A DNA stretch of 64,000 nucleotides. It comes from Paraplanobispora siamensis. Lineage in GTDB: Bacteria; Actinomycetota; Actinomycetes; Streptosporangiales; Streptosporangiaceae. Shown here in pieces: positions 51,282 to 59,740 of this stretch; position 1 is the stretch's first letter; each line of letters starts with the position of its first letter. The notes below the pieces were generated by a model that saw nothing but the letters and a program-made list of their open reading frames with translations, did not search any database and had not been told where the DNA came from. The position numbers and the translations under genes are program-made. The stretch is from the NCBI RefSeq assembly GCF_016863175.1, contig NZ_BOOJ01000051.1, forward strand, positions 62,001 to 126,000. Direction: 5' to 3'.

Positions 51282-52015
51282 GCGGGGCGGCGCGCGCCGT
51301 GACGGCGAGGTAGACCGGGATCCCGGCGAGGAGCAGGGCGGTCCCCTGGTAGACGGCGCCGTATCCGGAGCCGAGGACCATCCAGAAGGAGAAGGCGAAA
51401 GCGGTGGCCGCGACCGAGGCCGACTCCACGCCGAGGTGGCTGAACAGCAGCAGCGCGGCCGCCGCGCTAGCTCCCGTCGGTCGCGTTGAACGGGCCGAAG
51501 TTCTCGGCTTCCAGGAAGAACAGCCCGAAGACCGCGACCAGCAGCAGGGGCACGAACTTCAAGATCGTGGTCACCAGCGCCGCGGCCCCGGTGCTGCGCA
51601 CGCCGGCCAGATTGATCACCGCCGCGGCGGCCATGGCCGCCACCCCCACCGCGAGGGTGAGCGCCGCGTCGTGCCTGATCGGGACGAGCACGTCGACGTA
51701 GCCGAGCCAGCCGACCACGAGCGCGGCGTTGCCGGCCCAGGCGGTGATCCAGTACGCCCAGGCGTTGAGGAATCCGGGCAGCTCGCCGAAGGCGGCACGG
51801 GCGTAGACGTACGGCCCGCCGGTCTGCGGCTCCCGTACCGCCAGCCGCCCGAAGACCACGGCCAGCGCCAGCGCTCCCGCGCTCACCAGGATGAACGCCA
51901 CGATGCTGACCGTGCCGTACCGCGCCGCCTGCGCGGGCAGCACGAACACCCCGACCCCGATCACGTTCCCCATGACCAGCGCCGTCGCCTGCGTCAGACC
52001 CAGTCGTCCCGCCAC
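51244..52015 (-). pseudogene. APC-family amino-acid permease, frameshifted and internally deleted
   Basis: The N-terminal 182 residues (51467-52015: GLTQATALVMGNVIGVGVFVLPAQAA to FGPFNATDGS-stop) are a normal APC permease start with six TM segments. Beyond the stop, another frame continues AALLLFSHLGVESASV and then jumps to AATAFAFSFWMVLGSGYGAVYQGTALLLAGIPVYL, the last two TMs. About 180-200 central residues are missing. The gene cannot make a full transporter. Confidence 0.8.
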
Positions 52016-52128
52016 GCCACCCCCCGATGACCTTCACCGGAAGGCTGTCACAGAGTGTGACGACATGCGGGGAACACGACCGGAGGCGTTCACCGTCGGA
52101 AGTCTTCGTCGTCGCCGGTCGGCCGGCT

Positions 52129-53799
52129 TCAGGATGTCGCCGACCACACGAAGGAGTCGCGGATCACGCGCAGTTCCCGTTGCAGCTGGTCCACGGTTTC
52201 GCCGGTGCCGCGGACCCACTCGGCGACGTCACCGGGTCCGGTGCCCCCGCCCTCCTGGACGGGCGACGCCGAGAGCCGGGCCACCGCGCGCTGCAGCGTC
52301 TCGACGATCCGGACGAGCCGCCTGTGGTCCTTCTGCTGCTGGGCGAAGCTCGCGAGCCTGGCCGCGATCGCTGACATCTCACTGGCCGGCGCGCTCGCGC
52401 TGGCGTCCCCGAGGGTGCGCACCTCGGCCGTGACGCGGCGGAGTTCCTTGCGGAGCTTGCCGACGTCGCGGTAGCCCTCGGTCAGCGCGGAGTTGTAGTT
52501 GCGCGTCGCGTGCAGGCTGTAGATGTACTCGTCGAGGTTGGGCTGCCGGGTGAGCGGCTCGGCGGCCGGGGATCTGAGGTAGAGGATCAGGTCACTGGGC
52601 AACAGGCCGAGCTGGGGCCAGAGGTTCTCGAAGGCGCTGTCGTCCCCGGTCCGATAGTGGCCCAGGGCGTCGATGAAGACGTCGGATTCGGCGAGGACGA
52701 CGTCGTACATCTCCTCCCATTCTCTGCGGAACTCCAGAGTCTGCAACGCCAGCACGGTGTCCTGGTCCAGCTTGGGGCGGATCATGGTCTGCAGCGTGTA
52801 GGCGTTGATGAAGCGCTTCACCTCGCGCGGGTTGATGCGGCCCTCCACCGCGATGTATCCCAGATAGCGTCTGACGCGGTTCTTCAGGTCGCCGAGCTGG
52901 GCCTCGCCCAGGTCGGCGGTCGCGTAGATCGACCTCATCAGGTCGTCGAGCTGGACGGCCGTCATGGGCGGCAGGGCGTAGGGCACCTGGAATATCTTCT
53001 TGACGTACTCGAGCTCGGTACGGTCGACCGCGCCCGGCCCGTTCGCGCCCGGCCGGGTGTGGGCGGGGAACTTCTCCTGAACGGCCCGCTCGACGACGTC
53101 CTGGTCCACCCCCACGACGAAGACGAACCCCGGCAGGTCGAAGAAGAGCTTCATCGACTCGATCAGATCGAGCGCGTTGGCGGGAAGACAGCGGTCGAGA
53201 TCGTCGACGAAGACGACGATCCGGGCGAACTCCGCGGCCTGCACCTCGTCGAAGGCGGCCGACAACTGGCTGAAGGCGGCGAAGTACATCGACTGCGGGC
53301 TGTCGGCGGGATCGGACTCGGCGGCTCCCATCGCCTGCAGGGCCTTGTCGACGTCGAAGGTCACCTTGGCCACCGAGCCCAATCCGACCTGGGCGCTGAG
53401 GCCGGTGGCGAACGCCCGAACCACCGTACCGATCTTCCGGGCGATGCCGCGTGCGCGTTCGGCCGCCTCCGGCCGGCGCTGCGCCGCCCTGGCCCAGGTG
53501 ATCAGCGCGCTTCTGACCGTGTCCAGCAGGGGCACGATCAGATGGGGCTCCTTCTCATAACGCCAGGCGTTGAACTGGACGATCACCAGCTGGTCGGATG
53601 CCAGTTCGTCGGCGATCGCGTTCATCAGTGTGGTCTTGCCGCTGCCCCAGCTGCCGAAGATGCCGATGGCGAAACGGGGCTCGCTCGTCCGGATGATCGT
53701 GGCCAGGGCCGCGGCGATGGCGGGAAACCCGAGTTCGGGCTGCTTGGCGGGCGTGTCGAGCAGGATGCGGGGCGCGGTCCGGTCTGCTGTGGTCGTCAT
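52129..53799 (-). CDS. KAP-family P-loop NTPase
   Basis: This 556-residue protein has Walker A IGIFGSWGSGKTTLM (about residues 45-59), FNAWRYEKEPHLIVPLL, Walker B RIVVFVDDLDRCLP and REVKRFINAYTLQ, all KAP NTPase hallmarks. The usual inserted TM helices of many KAP proteins are not evident; the region around 100-160 is only mildly hydrophobic. The C-terminal 120 residues are helical and probably coiled coil. Bacterial KAP NTPases are often linked to defence or membrane-complex assembly, but no partner gene is adjacent. AAGGGGA precedes ATG 53799. Confidence 0.88.
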   Translation of the reverse strand: MTTTADRTAPRILLDTPAKQPELGFPAIAAALATIIRTSEPRFAIGIFGSWGSGKTTLMNAIADELASDQLVIVQFNAWRYEKEPHLIVPLLDTVRSALITWARAAQRRPEAAERARGIARKIGTVVRAFATGLSAQVGLGSVAKVTFDVDKALQAMGAAESDPADSPQSMYFAAFSQLSAAFDEVQAAEFARIVVFVDDLDRCLPANALDLIESMKLFFDLPGFVFVVGVDQDVVERAVQEKFPAHTRPGANGPGAVDRTELEYVKKIFQVPYALPPMTAVQLDDLMRSIYATADLGEAQLGDLKNRVRRYLGYIAVEGRINPREVKRFINAYTLQTMIRPKLDQDTVLALQTLEFRREWEEMYDVVLAESDVFIDALGHYRTGDDSAFENLWPQLGLLPSDLILYLRSPAAEPLTRQPNLDEYIYSLHATRNYNSALTEGYRDVGKLRKELRRVTAEVRTLGDASASAPASEMSAIAARLASFAQQQKDHRRLVRIVETLQRAVARLSASPVQEGGGTGPGDVAEWVRGTGETVDQLQRELRVIRDSFVWSATS

Positions 53800-53918
53800 G
53801 GCATGATCCCCTTGTCCTCACGTTGCCCTCCCCGCCGCAGGGTTCGCACCGGTGGAAACGGATCGCGACGACGCGGCGCAGGGCACCCTCCGGCTCGATC
53901 CCATGAGGGTAGCCAGCC

Positions 53919-53958
53919 GGGATGCCGCCCGCCTCGGGAGACGACCCGGGGGCATCCC
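53919..53958. other. Dyad in the 303-bp gap between KAP and calcium-repeat genes
   Basis: GGGATGCC (53919-53926) and GGCATCCC (53951-53958) could form an 8-bp stem. The rest of 53800-54102 shows no gene; the reading frame upstream of the calcium-repeat gene is open but lacks coding character. Confidence 0.35.
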
Positions 53959-54102
53959 CAGGTCGATGCCGCATGAGCACGTGTGGCTCACGTGTCCACT
54001 GACATCGGCCGTGAACGAGGGCGTAGTTGGACGTGTTTCCCGTGCGCCGGGCGCGATGTACTTCCTCGGGGACCAGGGGGCCCACGACATATGAGGAGAC
54101 AC

Positions 54103-54672
54103 GTGAATCTCAGCATTACCCGCAGGACCAGCGTCCGTTCTCTCGTCACGGGGGCGCTGCTGGCCATCTCGGCGGCGGCGATCGCCACCCCGCCCGCGCA
54201 GGCGCAGATGCTCACCAACGTGACGGCGATCGGCGGGAAGCTGTCGGTCAACTCCGGCAACGTCGGCGACCGCATCACCATCAACGTGGAGGGCGGCGCC
54301 CTGGTGGTGCGGAACTTCACCGACACCATCAAGGCGGGGAGCTTCACCTGCACCAACGTGGATGTCAGGACCGTCCGGTGCAACAGCTCGGGGATCACCA
54401 ACATCCTGGTGAACTCGCAGGGCGGCGCCGACACGGTGACCAACAACACCGCGCTGACGTCCAGGGTGTTCCTCGGCCCCGGCGGCGACATCTTCGAAGG
54501 CGGTTCGGCCCGGGACTTCGTCAACGGCGACGGGGACAACGACCTGATCGACGGCAACGGCGGCAGCGACATCCTCATCGGTGACGAGGGTGGCTTCGAC
54601 CAGGTCTTCGGCGGTGCGGGCACCGACTTCTGCAACGCCGAGGCGGAGAACTCCTGCGAGAGCGACGCGTAG
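54103..54672 (+). CDS. Secreted calcium-binding repeat (RTX-like) protein
   Basis: This 189-residue protein has a signal peptide (SLVTGALLAISAAAIATPPAQA) and ends in a short run of Gly/Asp nonapeptides (FVNGDGDNDLIDGNGGSDILIGDEGG and QVFGGAGTDFC), as in hemolysin-type Ca2+-binding beta-rolls. The centre (LSVNSGNVGDRITINVEGGALVV) is beta-rich. Four cysteines probably form two disulfides. GAGGAGAC precedes GTG 54103, and a strong terminator follows. Role unknown; surface or secreted structural protein likely. Confidence 0.85.
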   Translation: MNLSITRRTSVRSLVTGALLAISAAAIATPPAQAQMLTNVTAIGGKLSVNSGNVGDRITINVEGGALVVRNFTDTIKAGSFTCTNVDVRTVRCNSSGITNILVNSQGGADTVTNNTALTSRVFLGPGGDIFEGGSARDFVNGDGDNDLIDGNGGSDILIGDEGGFDQVFGGAGTDFCNAEAENSCESDA

Positions 54673-54731
54673 GAGACCTGAGGAGGTCTCACCGGCCCGG
54701 TGCCCGCGGCGTGCTGCCGTGGGCACCGGGC
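54673..54731 (+). terminator. Double hairpin terminator
   Basis: GAGACCT (54673-54679) with AGGTCTC (54684-54690), then GCCCGGTGCCC (54695-54705) with GGGCACCGGGC (54721-54731), directly after the calcium-repeat gene. The second stem is a perfect 11 bp. Confidence 0.8.
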
Positions 54732-54842
54732 ACAGGGCTCATCGCCGAGAGGCGGGGAAGACGGCGATCAGCACCTCCCCGGCCGCCTCAGCCCGGACCA
54801 GGTCCGGGGCATGCCCGGGCCCTCGGCCGGCTGGCCGCCTGC

Positions 54843-56222
54843 TCACCTGTCGGCGCCGGTTCCCACGGGCCGCTCCCCCGTCCCGGGCGCGGCGGCGCGA
54901 GCGCCGGCCCGCTCGGTGAGCATGGCGGCCAGGCGCTCGCGCTGCCGGGGTGTGAGCCGTCCGAGCCGCTGACGCAGTCCCGGGCGGGTCAGGACCTCGT
55001 CGGCGCCGATGAGGCTCTCCACCCGGTCGGCCGCGGTGCGCACGGCGACGTCGGAGGCCGTCTCGGCGGCCAGCGGCGCGGCCCGCTCGCGGTAGCCGGT
55101 GTCCTGCAACGCCTCGGTCAGCAGGTCGGCGGCCCGCTTGTCGTCCCAGCGCGAGACGGGCAACCAGCGGCACAGGCCGGCGCGCTCCATGCGTTCGGCG
55201 TTGTCCGGGCGGTCGACCCCGTGCGCCAGCATCACCTGCGGGGTCGCCGACGCCAGCGCCCGCCCGAGCGTGCCCATGCCACCGTGGTGCACGACCGCGC
55301 TCACGTACGGCATGAGCGCGGCGAACGGCGCCGAGGGCAGCCACCGGACCCCCTCGGGCAGCGGGTCGGGGACCAGCGACCGGTGCCGGGTGACCAGCAG
55401 GGCGGGCCGGCCGGCCCGGTGGCAGGCGCGGGCCGCCACTTCGTAGAAGGGCCGGTGGAGCACCAGGCCGGTGCCGCCGGTGATCAGCACGGGCGGCTCG
55501 GGCCAGTCCGGCGGCACCGTGTCCCGCACGGCGTCCCCCACGGCGTCCCGCGCTGTGTCGCCCGCTGTGTCGCCCGCTGTGTCACCGAGGATGAACCCGC
55601 ACTTGACGACGTCGTCCGGCGTCGGATCCCCGGCCGCGTCGAACCAGCCGGGCCATCCGCCGAGCTGCACCCGGGCGTTGTTCAGGTACGCCGTCCAGTC
55701 GCGGACGGGCTCCAGGCCGAATCCGCGGAAGAGGTCGTCGAACCCGGCCCCCAGGACGTGCCGGTAGACCTGGTGGGTGACCGGCAGGGTGACGTACTGG
55801 CAGGGCGCCATCGCCTGCGTGGCGACCGGCACGCCGTACAGTTCGGCGGCGATCAGCGCGGCGATGCCCGAGGTGTGCCGGGCGAGCACCACGGTCTCCC
55901 CCGGACGGTACCGCTGCCTGATCATCTCCACCTCGTCGCGGAGCTGGTCGAACAGTTTGTTGCGCCGGTAGAGCTCCAGCACCCCCTCGGGATCGCGGAG
56001 CGGGTCGAGCATGAACCGCCCGGTGTCGTCCAGATGCCGGTCGTAGGCCTCGTCGGTGTCGATGGGCACGTGCCGCAGGCCAGCGGCGGCGACGCGGTCG
56101 GCGAACCACGCGTGGGTCATCACGCTGACGTCGTGGCCCCGCCCCGCCAGCTCCCGGCCGACCCGGATGAGCGGCAGCACGTCACCGTTGGTGCCGTGGG
56201 TGCTCACCAGAACGGTCGCCAC
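54843..56222 (-). CDS. GT1-family (MGT/UGT-like) glycosyltransferase
   Basis: This 459-residue GT-B enzyme has the N-terminal VLVSTHGTNGDVLPLIRVGRELAGRGHDV and the C-terminal donor-site motif VSAVVHHGGMGTLGRALASATPQVML. It resembles enzymes that glycosylate natural products. Two oddities stand out. A linker repeats GDTA/GDAV units (GDTAGDTAGDTARDAVGDAV) coded by 12-bp tandem repeats at 55518-55585. The last 60 residues include LTPRQRERLAAMLTERA, very like the N-terminus of the NRPS in this cluster (LSPRRREALRRLLADR). It starts 6 nt after the FkbH-like gene. Confidence 0.9.
   Translation of the reverse strand: MATVLVSTHGTNGDVLPLIRVGRELAGRGHDVSVMTHAWFADRVAAAGLRHVPIDTDEAYDRHLDDTGRFMLDPLRDPEGVLELYRRNKLFDQLRDEVEMIRQRYRPGETVVLARHTSGIAALIAAELYGVPVATQAMAPCQYVTLPVTHQVYRHVLGAGFDDLFRGFGLEPVRDWTAYLNNARVQLGGWPGWFDAAGDPTPDDVVKCGFILGDTAGDTAGDTARDAVGDAVRDTVPPDWPEPPVLITGGTGLVLHRPFYEVAARACHRAGRPALLVTRHRSLVPDPLPEGVRWLPSAPFAALMPYVSAVVHHGGMGTLGRALASATPQVMLAHGVDRPDNAERMERAGLCRWLPVSRWDDKRAADLLTEALQDTGYRERAAPLAAETASDVAVRTAADRVESLIGADEVLTRPGLRQRLGRLTPRQRERLAAMLTERAGARAAAPGTGERPVGTGADR
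55518..55585. repeat. 12-bp in-frame tandem repeat within the glycosyltransferase gene
   Basis: Units such as GTGTCGCCCGCT recur about five or six times, coding for GDTA and variants. The repeat keeps the frame and lengthens a linker ahead of the sugar-donor domain. Confidence 0.75.
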
Positions 56223-56228
56223 GGCGGA

Positions 56229-58334
56229 TCAGCTCTCCCCGCGCACGAGCAGGGCCTCGATCTCCTCGTCGGAGAGCCCCTCCAGTTCCTCGAGCAGTTC
56301 CTCCAGCTCCGCGTTCCCGGCCTGGGCCACCTGCTGCTCCTCGATGACGCGCGCGATCTCGGCCACGGTGAACGTGGTGGTGTAGAGGGTTTCGAAGGGC
56401 AGCTCGACGCCGTACTCGGCCCTGACCCGGGCCATGAACTGCACGAGCCGCAGCGAGTGCCCGCCGAGCTCGAAGAAGCCGTCGTCGACGGACGCGGGCG
56501 GGATGTCGAGGATCTCCGCCCACCAGCGCATGACGGCCGCCTCCACGGCCGTCGCCGCGACGGCGACCGCGGCGGAGACCGGAGCGGGAGCCGCCGTCCG
56601 CAGGGCCCGCAGGACGGCGTCCACGTCGGTCAGCCGGGTGGCGATCCCCTCGACCCGCTCCCAGTCCGCCCGGGGAGCGGCTTCGGAGGCGGGCGCGGCG
56701 GCCCGGGTCCCGGAACCGGGCGCGGCGGTCTCGGCGGGAACGTGCACGACGGCCGCCGCCGCGTCCGCGTCCAGGACGTGCCAGCGGAGGTCGCCGTCGG
56801 CCGGGGCCGCGGCGCCGGGCAACCCGGCGAGGAAGTCACGGGCCGGCTGGTTCCTGGCGGTGACCCGGTGAGCCAGGGCGACCCGTGCCAGCCCGCGCTC
56901 GCCTGCCAGCGCGCCCAGGTGCGCCAGCATGCGGTGCTCCACCCCGCGCCCGAGCGCCCGGCAGCTGAGGAGGAAGGCGTCGGCCCGCAGGGTGTCGCCG
57001 TCGGTGCGCGCGGCCGTCAGGCCGACCAGTCCGTAGTCGCCGAACCGGTCGCGTACCTCGACGACGTGCAGTTCCCCGGCGGGGTGCCGTTCCGCCGAGA
57101 GGTTGAACTGGTTGGTGCGCCGGGCCAGCTGGGAGACGCGCTCGGCGTGCTCGGGGCCCGCCGGGGTGATGGTGACGCTCAGGTCGAGCGTGGCGAAGAA
57201 GTCGGTCAGCGACATCTCACGCATGGCCTGGTCACGCCGGTACTGCTCCCGGTAGTACCGGCCGCGCGCGCGGTCGGCGTCCGTCACCGCGGTGTGGTCC
57301 AGCGGCCAGCAGTGGCGCAGGAAGCGGGCCGCCTCGGCCGGGTCGGCGGGCAGCCTCAGCGTCAGCGCCTCCGGGCAGCCGGCGCGGACCTCCGCGCACT
57401 CCACCGGGCTGTCGTCCAGGAAGACGAACGAGTCCAGGCCGAGGTTCAGCTCGGCGGCGAGCGAGCGCAGGGCCCGCGACTTGGCGTCCCATCCGATCCG
57501 GGTCGCGGTGATCTGGTCCGGGCCGATCGGGAGTCCGGGGTGCCGGGCGAAGACCTCGCGCACGTCCTTCTCGTCGTTCTTGCTGGCCAGGCAGAGCAGC
57601 CGGCCGGCGGCGACCTGGCGGGAGAGCTCGTGCCACACCCGCAACCGGTCGGGACCGATCGTCACACCGTCCGGGCCGTCCTCGCCGACGACGCCGTCCC
57701 AGAGGGTGCCGTCGCAGTCGGCCACGATCACCTTGGGGCGCGCGGCGATCATCGCGTGCAGGCGCCGGGCGAGCGCGGTCGCCAGCGCGGCGAAGTACGG
57801 CTCGGTGTAGGGGACGTTGCCGATCCGGTCGGCGAACGCGTCGTGGACCTCCTCCACCTCGTACGGCTCCGCCGAGGTGAGGACCTGCACACCGGGGTCG
57901 CCCACGCACGCCTCCTGGAGCACGGCGGCCAGCCGGGCGTGCGCGTCGCTCCCGGCCTCCGGGGACGGCGGGCAGATCATCAGCAGGTGCGGGGTGCCCG
58001 AGGCCTTCGCCGAGGTCCGCACCGCCGCGGCGAGGTCGGCCGCGACCGCGTCCACCCGGTCGAGCCCTCCGTCGTCCACCCCGTCGGACCTGCTGCCGGA
58101 CCCGCTGCCGGCGGTCAGATCCTGCGCGCGGACCAGTACGGCGACGGCGTCGGCCCGGCCGAGCACGCCGCCCGGGTCCAGCAGCGAGGGGAAGACCTGG
58201 CCGTAGGGGGCGAAGTCGACGTCGCCGCCGATGCCGAGCTCGGCCAGCCAGAAGCGCAGGACGCCGGCGAGGGGTTCGGCCGTGAAGGTGGCCGCGACCC
58301 CCAGGCGGAAAGCGCGGAAAGCGTTGTCGTTCAC
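56229..58334 (-). CDS. FkbH-like HAD-family protein with C-terminal carrier domain
   Basis: This 701-residue protein has an N-terminal region of 200 residues, then the HAD domain with VIVADCDGTLWDGVVGEDG (Asp206, Asp208), LASKNDEKDVREVF and FVFLDDSPVECAEV. A GNAT-like part follows (RTNQFNLSAERH, LRADAFLLSCRALGRGVEHRML). A carrier domain ends it, with phosphopantetheine Ser627 in FFELGGHSLRL. FkbH-like enzymes load glycerate from 1,3-bisphosphoglycerate onto a carrier protein. The fused carrier and a tail ELEGLSDEEIEALL suggest it hands a glyceryl-type unit to a partner such as the NRPS. Confidence 0.9.
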   Translation of the reverse strand: MNDNAFRAFRLGVAATFTAEPLAGVLRFWLAELGIGGDVDFAPYGQVFPSLLDPGGVLGRADAVAVLVRAQDLTAGSGSGSRSDGVDDGGLDRVDAVAADLAAAVRTSAKASGTPHLLMICPPSPEAGSDAHARLAAVLQEACVGDPGVQVLTSAEPYEVEEVHDAFADRIGNVPYTEPYFAALATALARRLHAMIAARPKVIVADCDGTLWDGVVGEDGPDGVTIGPDRLRVWHELSRQVAAGRLLCLASKNDEKDVREVFARHPGLPIGPDQITATRIGWDAKSRALRSLAAELNLGLDSFVFLDDSPVECAEVRAGCPEALTLRLPADPAEAARFLRHCWPLDHTAVTDADRARGRYYREQYRRDQAMREMSLTDFFATLDLSVTITPAGPEHAERVSQLARRTNQFNLSAERHPAGELHVVEVRDRFGDYGLVGLTAARTDGDTLRADAFLLSCRALGRGVEHRMLAHLGALAGERGLARVALAHRVTARNQPARDFLAGLPGAAAPADGDLRWHVLDADAAAAVVHVPAETAAPGSGTRAAAPASEAAPRADWERVEGIATRLTDVDAVLRALRTAAPAPVSAAVAVAATAVEAAVMRWWAEILDIPPASVDDGFFELGGHSLRLVQFMARVRAEYGVELPFETLYTTTFTVAEIARVIEEQQVAQAGNAELEELLEELEGLSDEEIEALLVRGES

Positions 58335-58368
58335 GACGGTATCCCTTGGATCAGTCGGATACGGCGGA

Positions 58369-59298
58369 TCAGTCGGACATCGCGACGAGGACACGCCGGG
58401 AACCGGTGTACGGCCGGCGCCCGTGGCCGACCAGCACGTTGTCGATGAGCAGCAGGTCGCCCTCCCGCCACTCGACGTCCACCGCGTTCTCCAGACCGCG
58501 GTCGCGGGCCTGGATGACGTACGCGTCGGGAATCGGGCTGCCGTCGGGGAAGGTCACCGACTGCGGCAGCTCCTCCGGGGGCATGAGCTCGGCGAGTTCG
58601 GCCGCGGCCTCGTCGCCCAGCGAGGCGGGGTGCCACTGGTCGGCCTGGTTGAACCACACCTCGGCCCCGGTGACCGGGTGCCGGGTGGTGGCCGGCCTGG
58701 TCTGGGAGATCCGGATCCCGCCGCCGGGACGCCACTGCCAGTCAGCGCCGGAGCGGTCGAGGAAGTCCGCCACCCGGTCGCGGTCGCCGGTCTCGAACGT
58801 CTCCTGCCAGCTCTTGCCGAGTCCCCGGCCGCCGTGCAGGTTCTGGGTGTAGCGCACTCCCTTGGAGAACGCCTCCCGGACCTCGGGGTCGAGCGAGTGG
58901 AGCCAGCGCACGCCGTCGACGACCGGCGTGGCCCCTCCGGACTCGGCCGCCTTCTGGCAGAAGAACAGCAGGCGCGAGGGCCACGAAGTGGAGTAGGACA
59001 GCTCGTTGTGCATCGAGATGGTGTACTCGGCCGGGTACTCCGTCGAGGTGTAGACGTTGCCGGCGAGCTTGGTGCGCGGCGAGTTGCCGTGGACGTAGGC
59101 CAGGCGGTTGGGCAGCAGCAGGTCCATCACGCGGTCGAGGCCGTCCTCGGTGACGCGGAACCCCCTGATGACGAGGGCCTTGTTCCGGATGAGCAGCGCG
59201 CCCACGTCGGGAATCGCTTTCAGCCGCTCCACCAGGGCGTCGACGGTCGCGTCCGCGCTCTCGGGGGTTATCTCAAAGGGCTCCCACACGTCTTCCAT
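58369..59298 (-). CDS. TauD/TfdA-family Fe(II)/2-oxoglutarate hydroxylase
   Basis: This 309-residue oxygenase has the iron triad His97-x-Glu99 (in SMHNELSYS) and His292 (in GHGRRPYTG), with the 2-oxoglutarate arginine just after it. The sequence style matches SyrP-type hydroxylases that act on aminoacyl residues bound to NRPS carrier domains, usually placing a beta-hydroxyl on Asp or Asn-like residues. ATG 59298 has GAGG upstream; the GTG at 59310 has a poorer site. It is the first gene of a three-gene minus-strand operon divergent from the NRPS. Confidence 0.88.
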   Translation of the reverse strand: MEDVWEPFEITPESADATVDALVERLKAIPDVGALLIRNKALVIRGFRVTEDGLDRVMDLLLPNRLAYVHGNSPRTKLAGNVYTSTEYPAEYTISMHNELSYSTSWPSRLLFFCQKAAESGGATPVVDGVRWLHSLDPEVREAFSKGVRYTQNLHGGRGLGKSWQETFETGDRDRVADFLDRSGADWQWRPGGGIRISQTRPATTRHPVTGAEVWFNQADQWHPASLGDEAAAELAELMPPEELPQSVTFPDGSPIPDAYVIQARDRGLENAVDVEWREGDLLLIDNVLVGHGRRPYTGSRRVLVAMSD

Positions 59299-59562
59299 CA
59301 GTTTCCTCACTTCTCCGTGGCGATCAGAAGCCGCATGGAAAAGGCAATGCAGCGGTTACCGCAGAGAATGGAAACACGGGAACGGCTTATGCGCAACGGC
59401 ACCCTTCTCGAAATCTATTTCAAGTCTCACCGATCTAGTCCGAGTCAATTTGCCTGACTTTCCCGGTAGACGTGTGCGATCGCCTGCGCTGCCGTTACTC
59501 TCCCGAGAGATCGGCCTAGAGCAGCCCCTTTCCGAGGTGGCCGGTACCGACGCGGGAGACCC

Positions 59563-59623
59563 TTGAACTAGCGAGGCCAGAAGTGTACTGTGGTAAAGGA
59601 ATTTGCTGTGGGAGCGCTCCCAC
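59563..59623 (+). promoter_or_regulatory. NRPS promoter with a perfect CebR-type LacI operator
   Basis: TTGAAC (59563-59568) and TACTGT (59586-59591) are spaced by 17 nt. Downstream, GTGGGAGCGCTCCCAC (59608-59623) is a perfect 16-bp palindrome containing TGGGAGCGCTCCCA, the CebR binding consensus of streptomycetes. The operator begins about 10 nt after the predicted transcription start. The rest of the 442-bp gap 59299-59740 shows no gene. Confidence 0.75.
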
Positions 59624-59740
59624 GGCAGCGTCGCCGGAGACTGGGACATCATTCCCAGCAATTCATCCCGGGCTCGGAGAAAGCATTTTCACGCGCTCGC
59701 TCGACTGTGCCGTAAATCAAGTCGAGGGAGATAAAACGCC

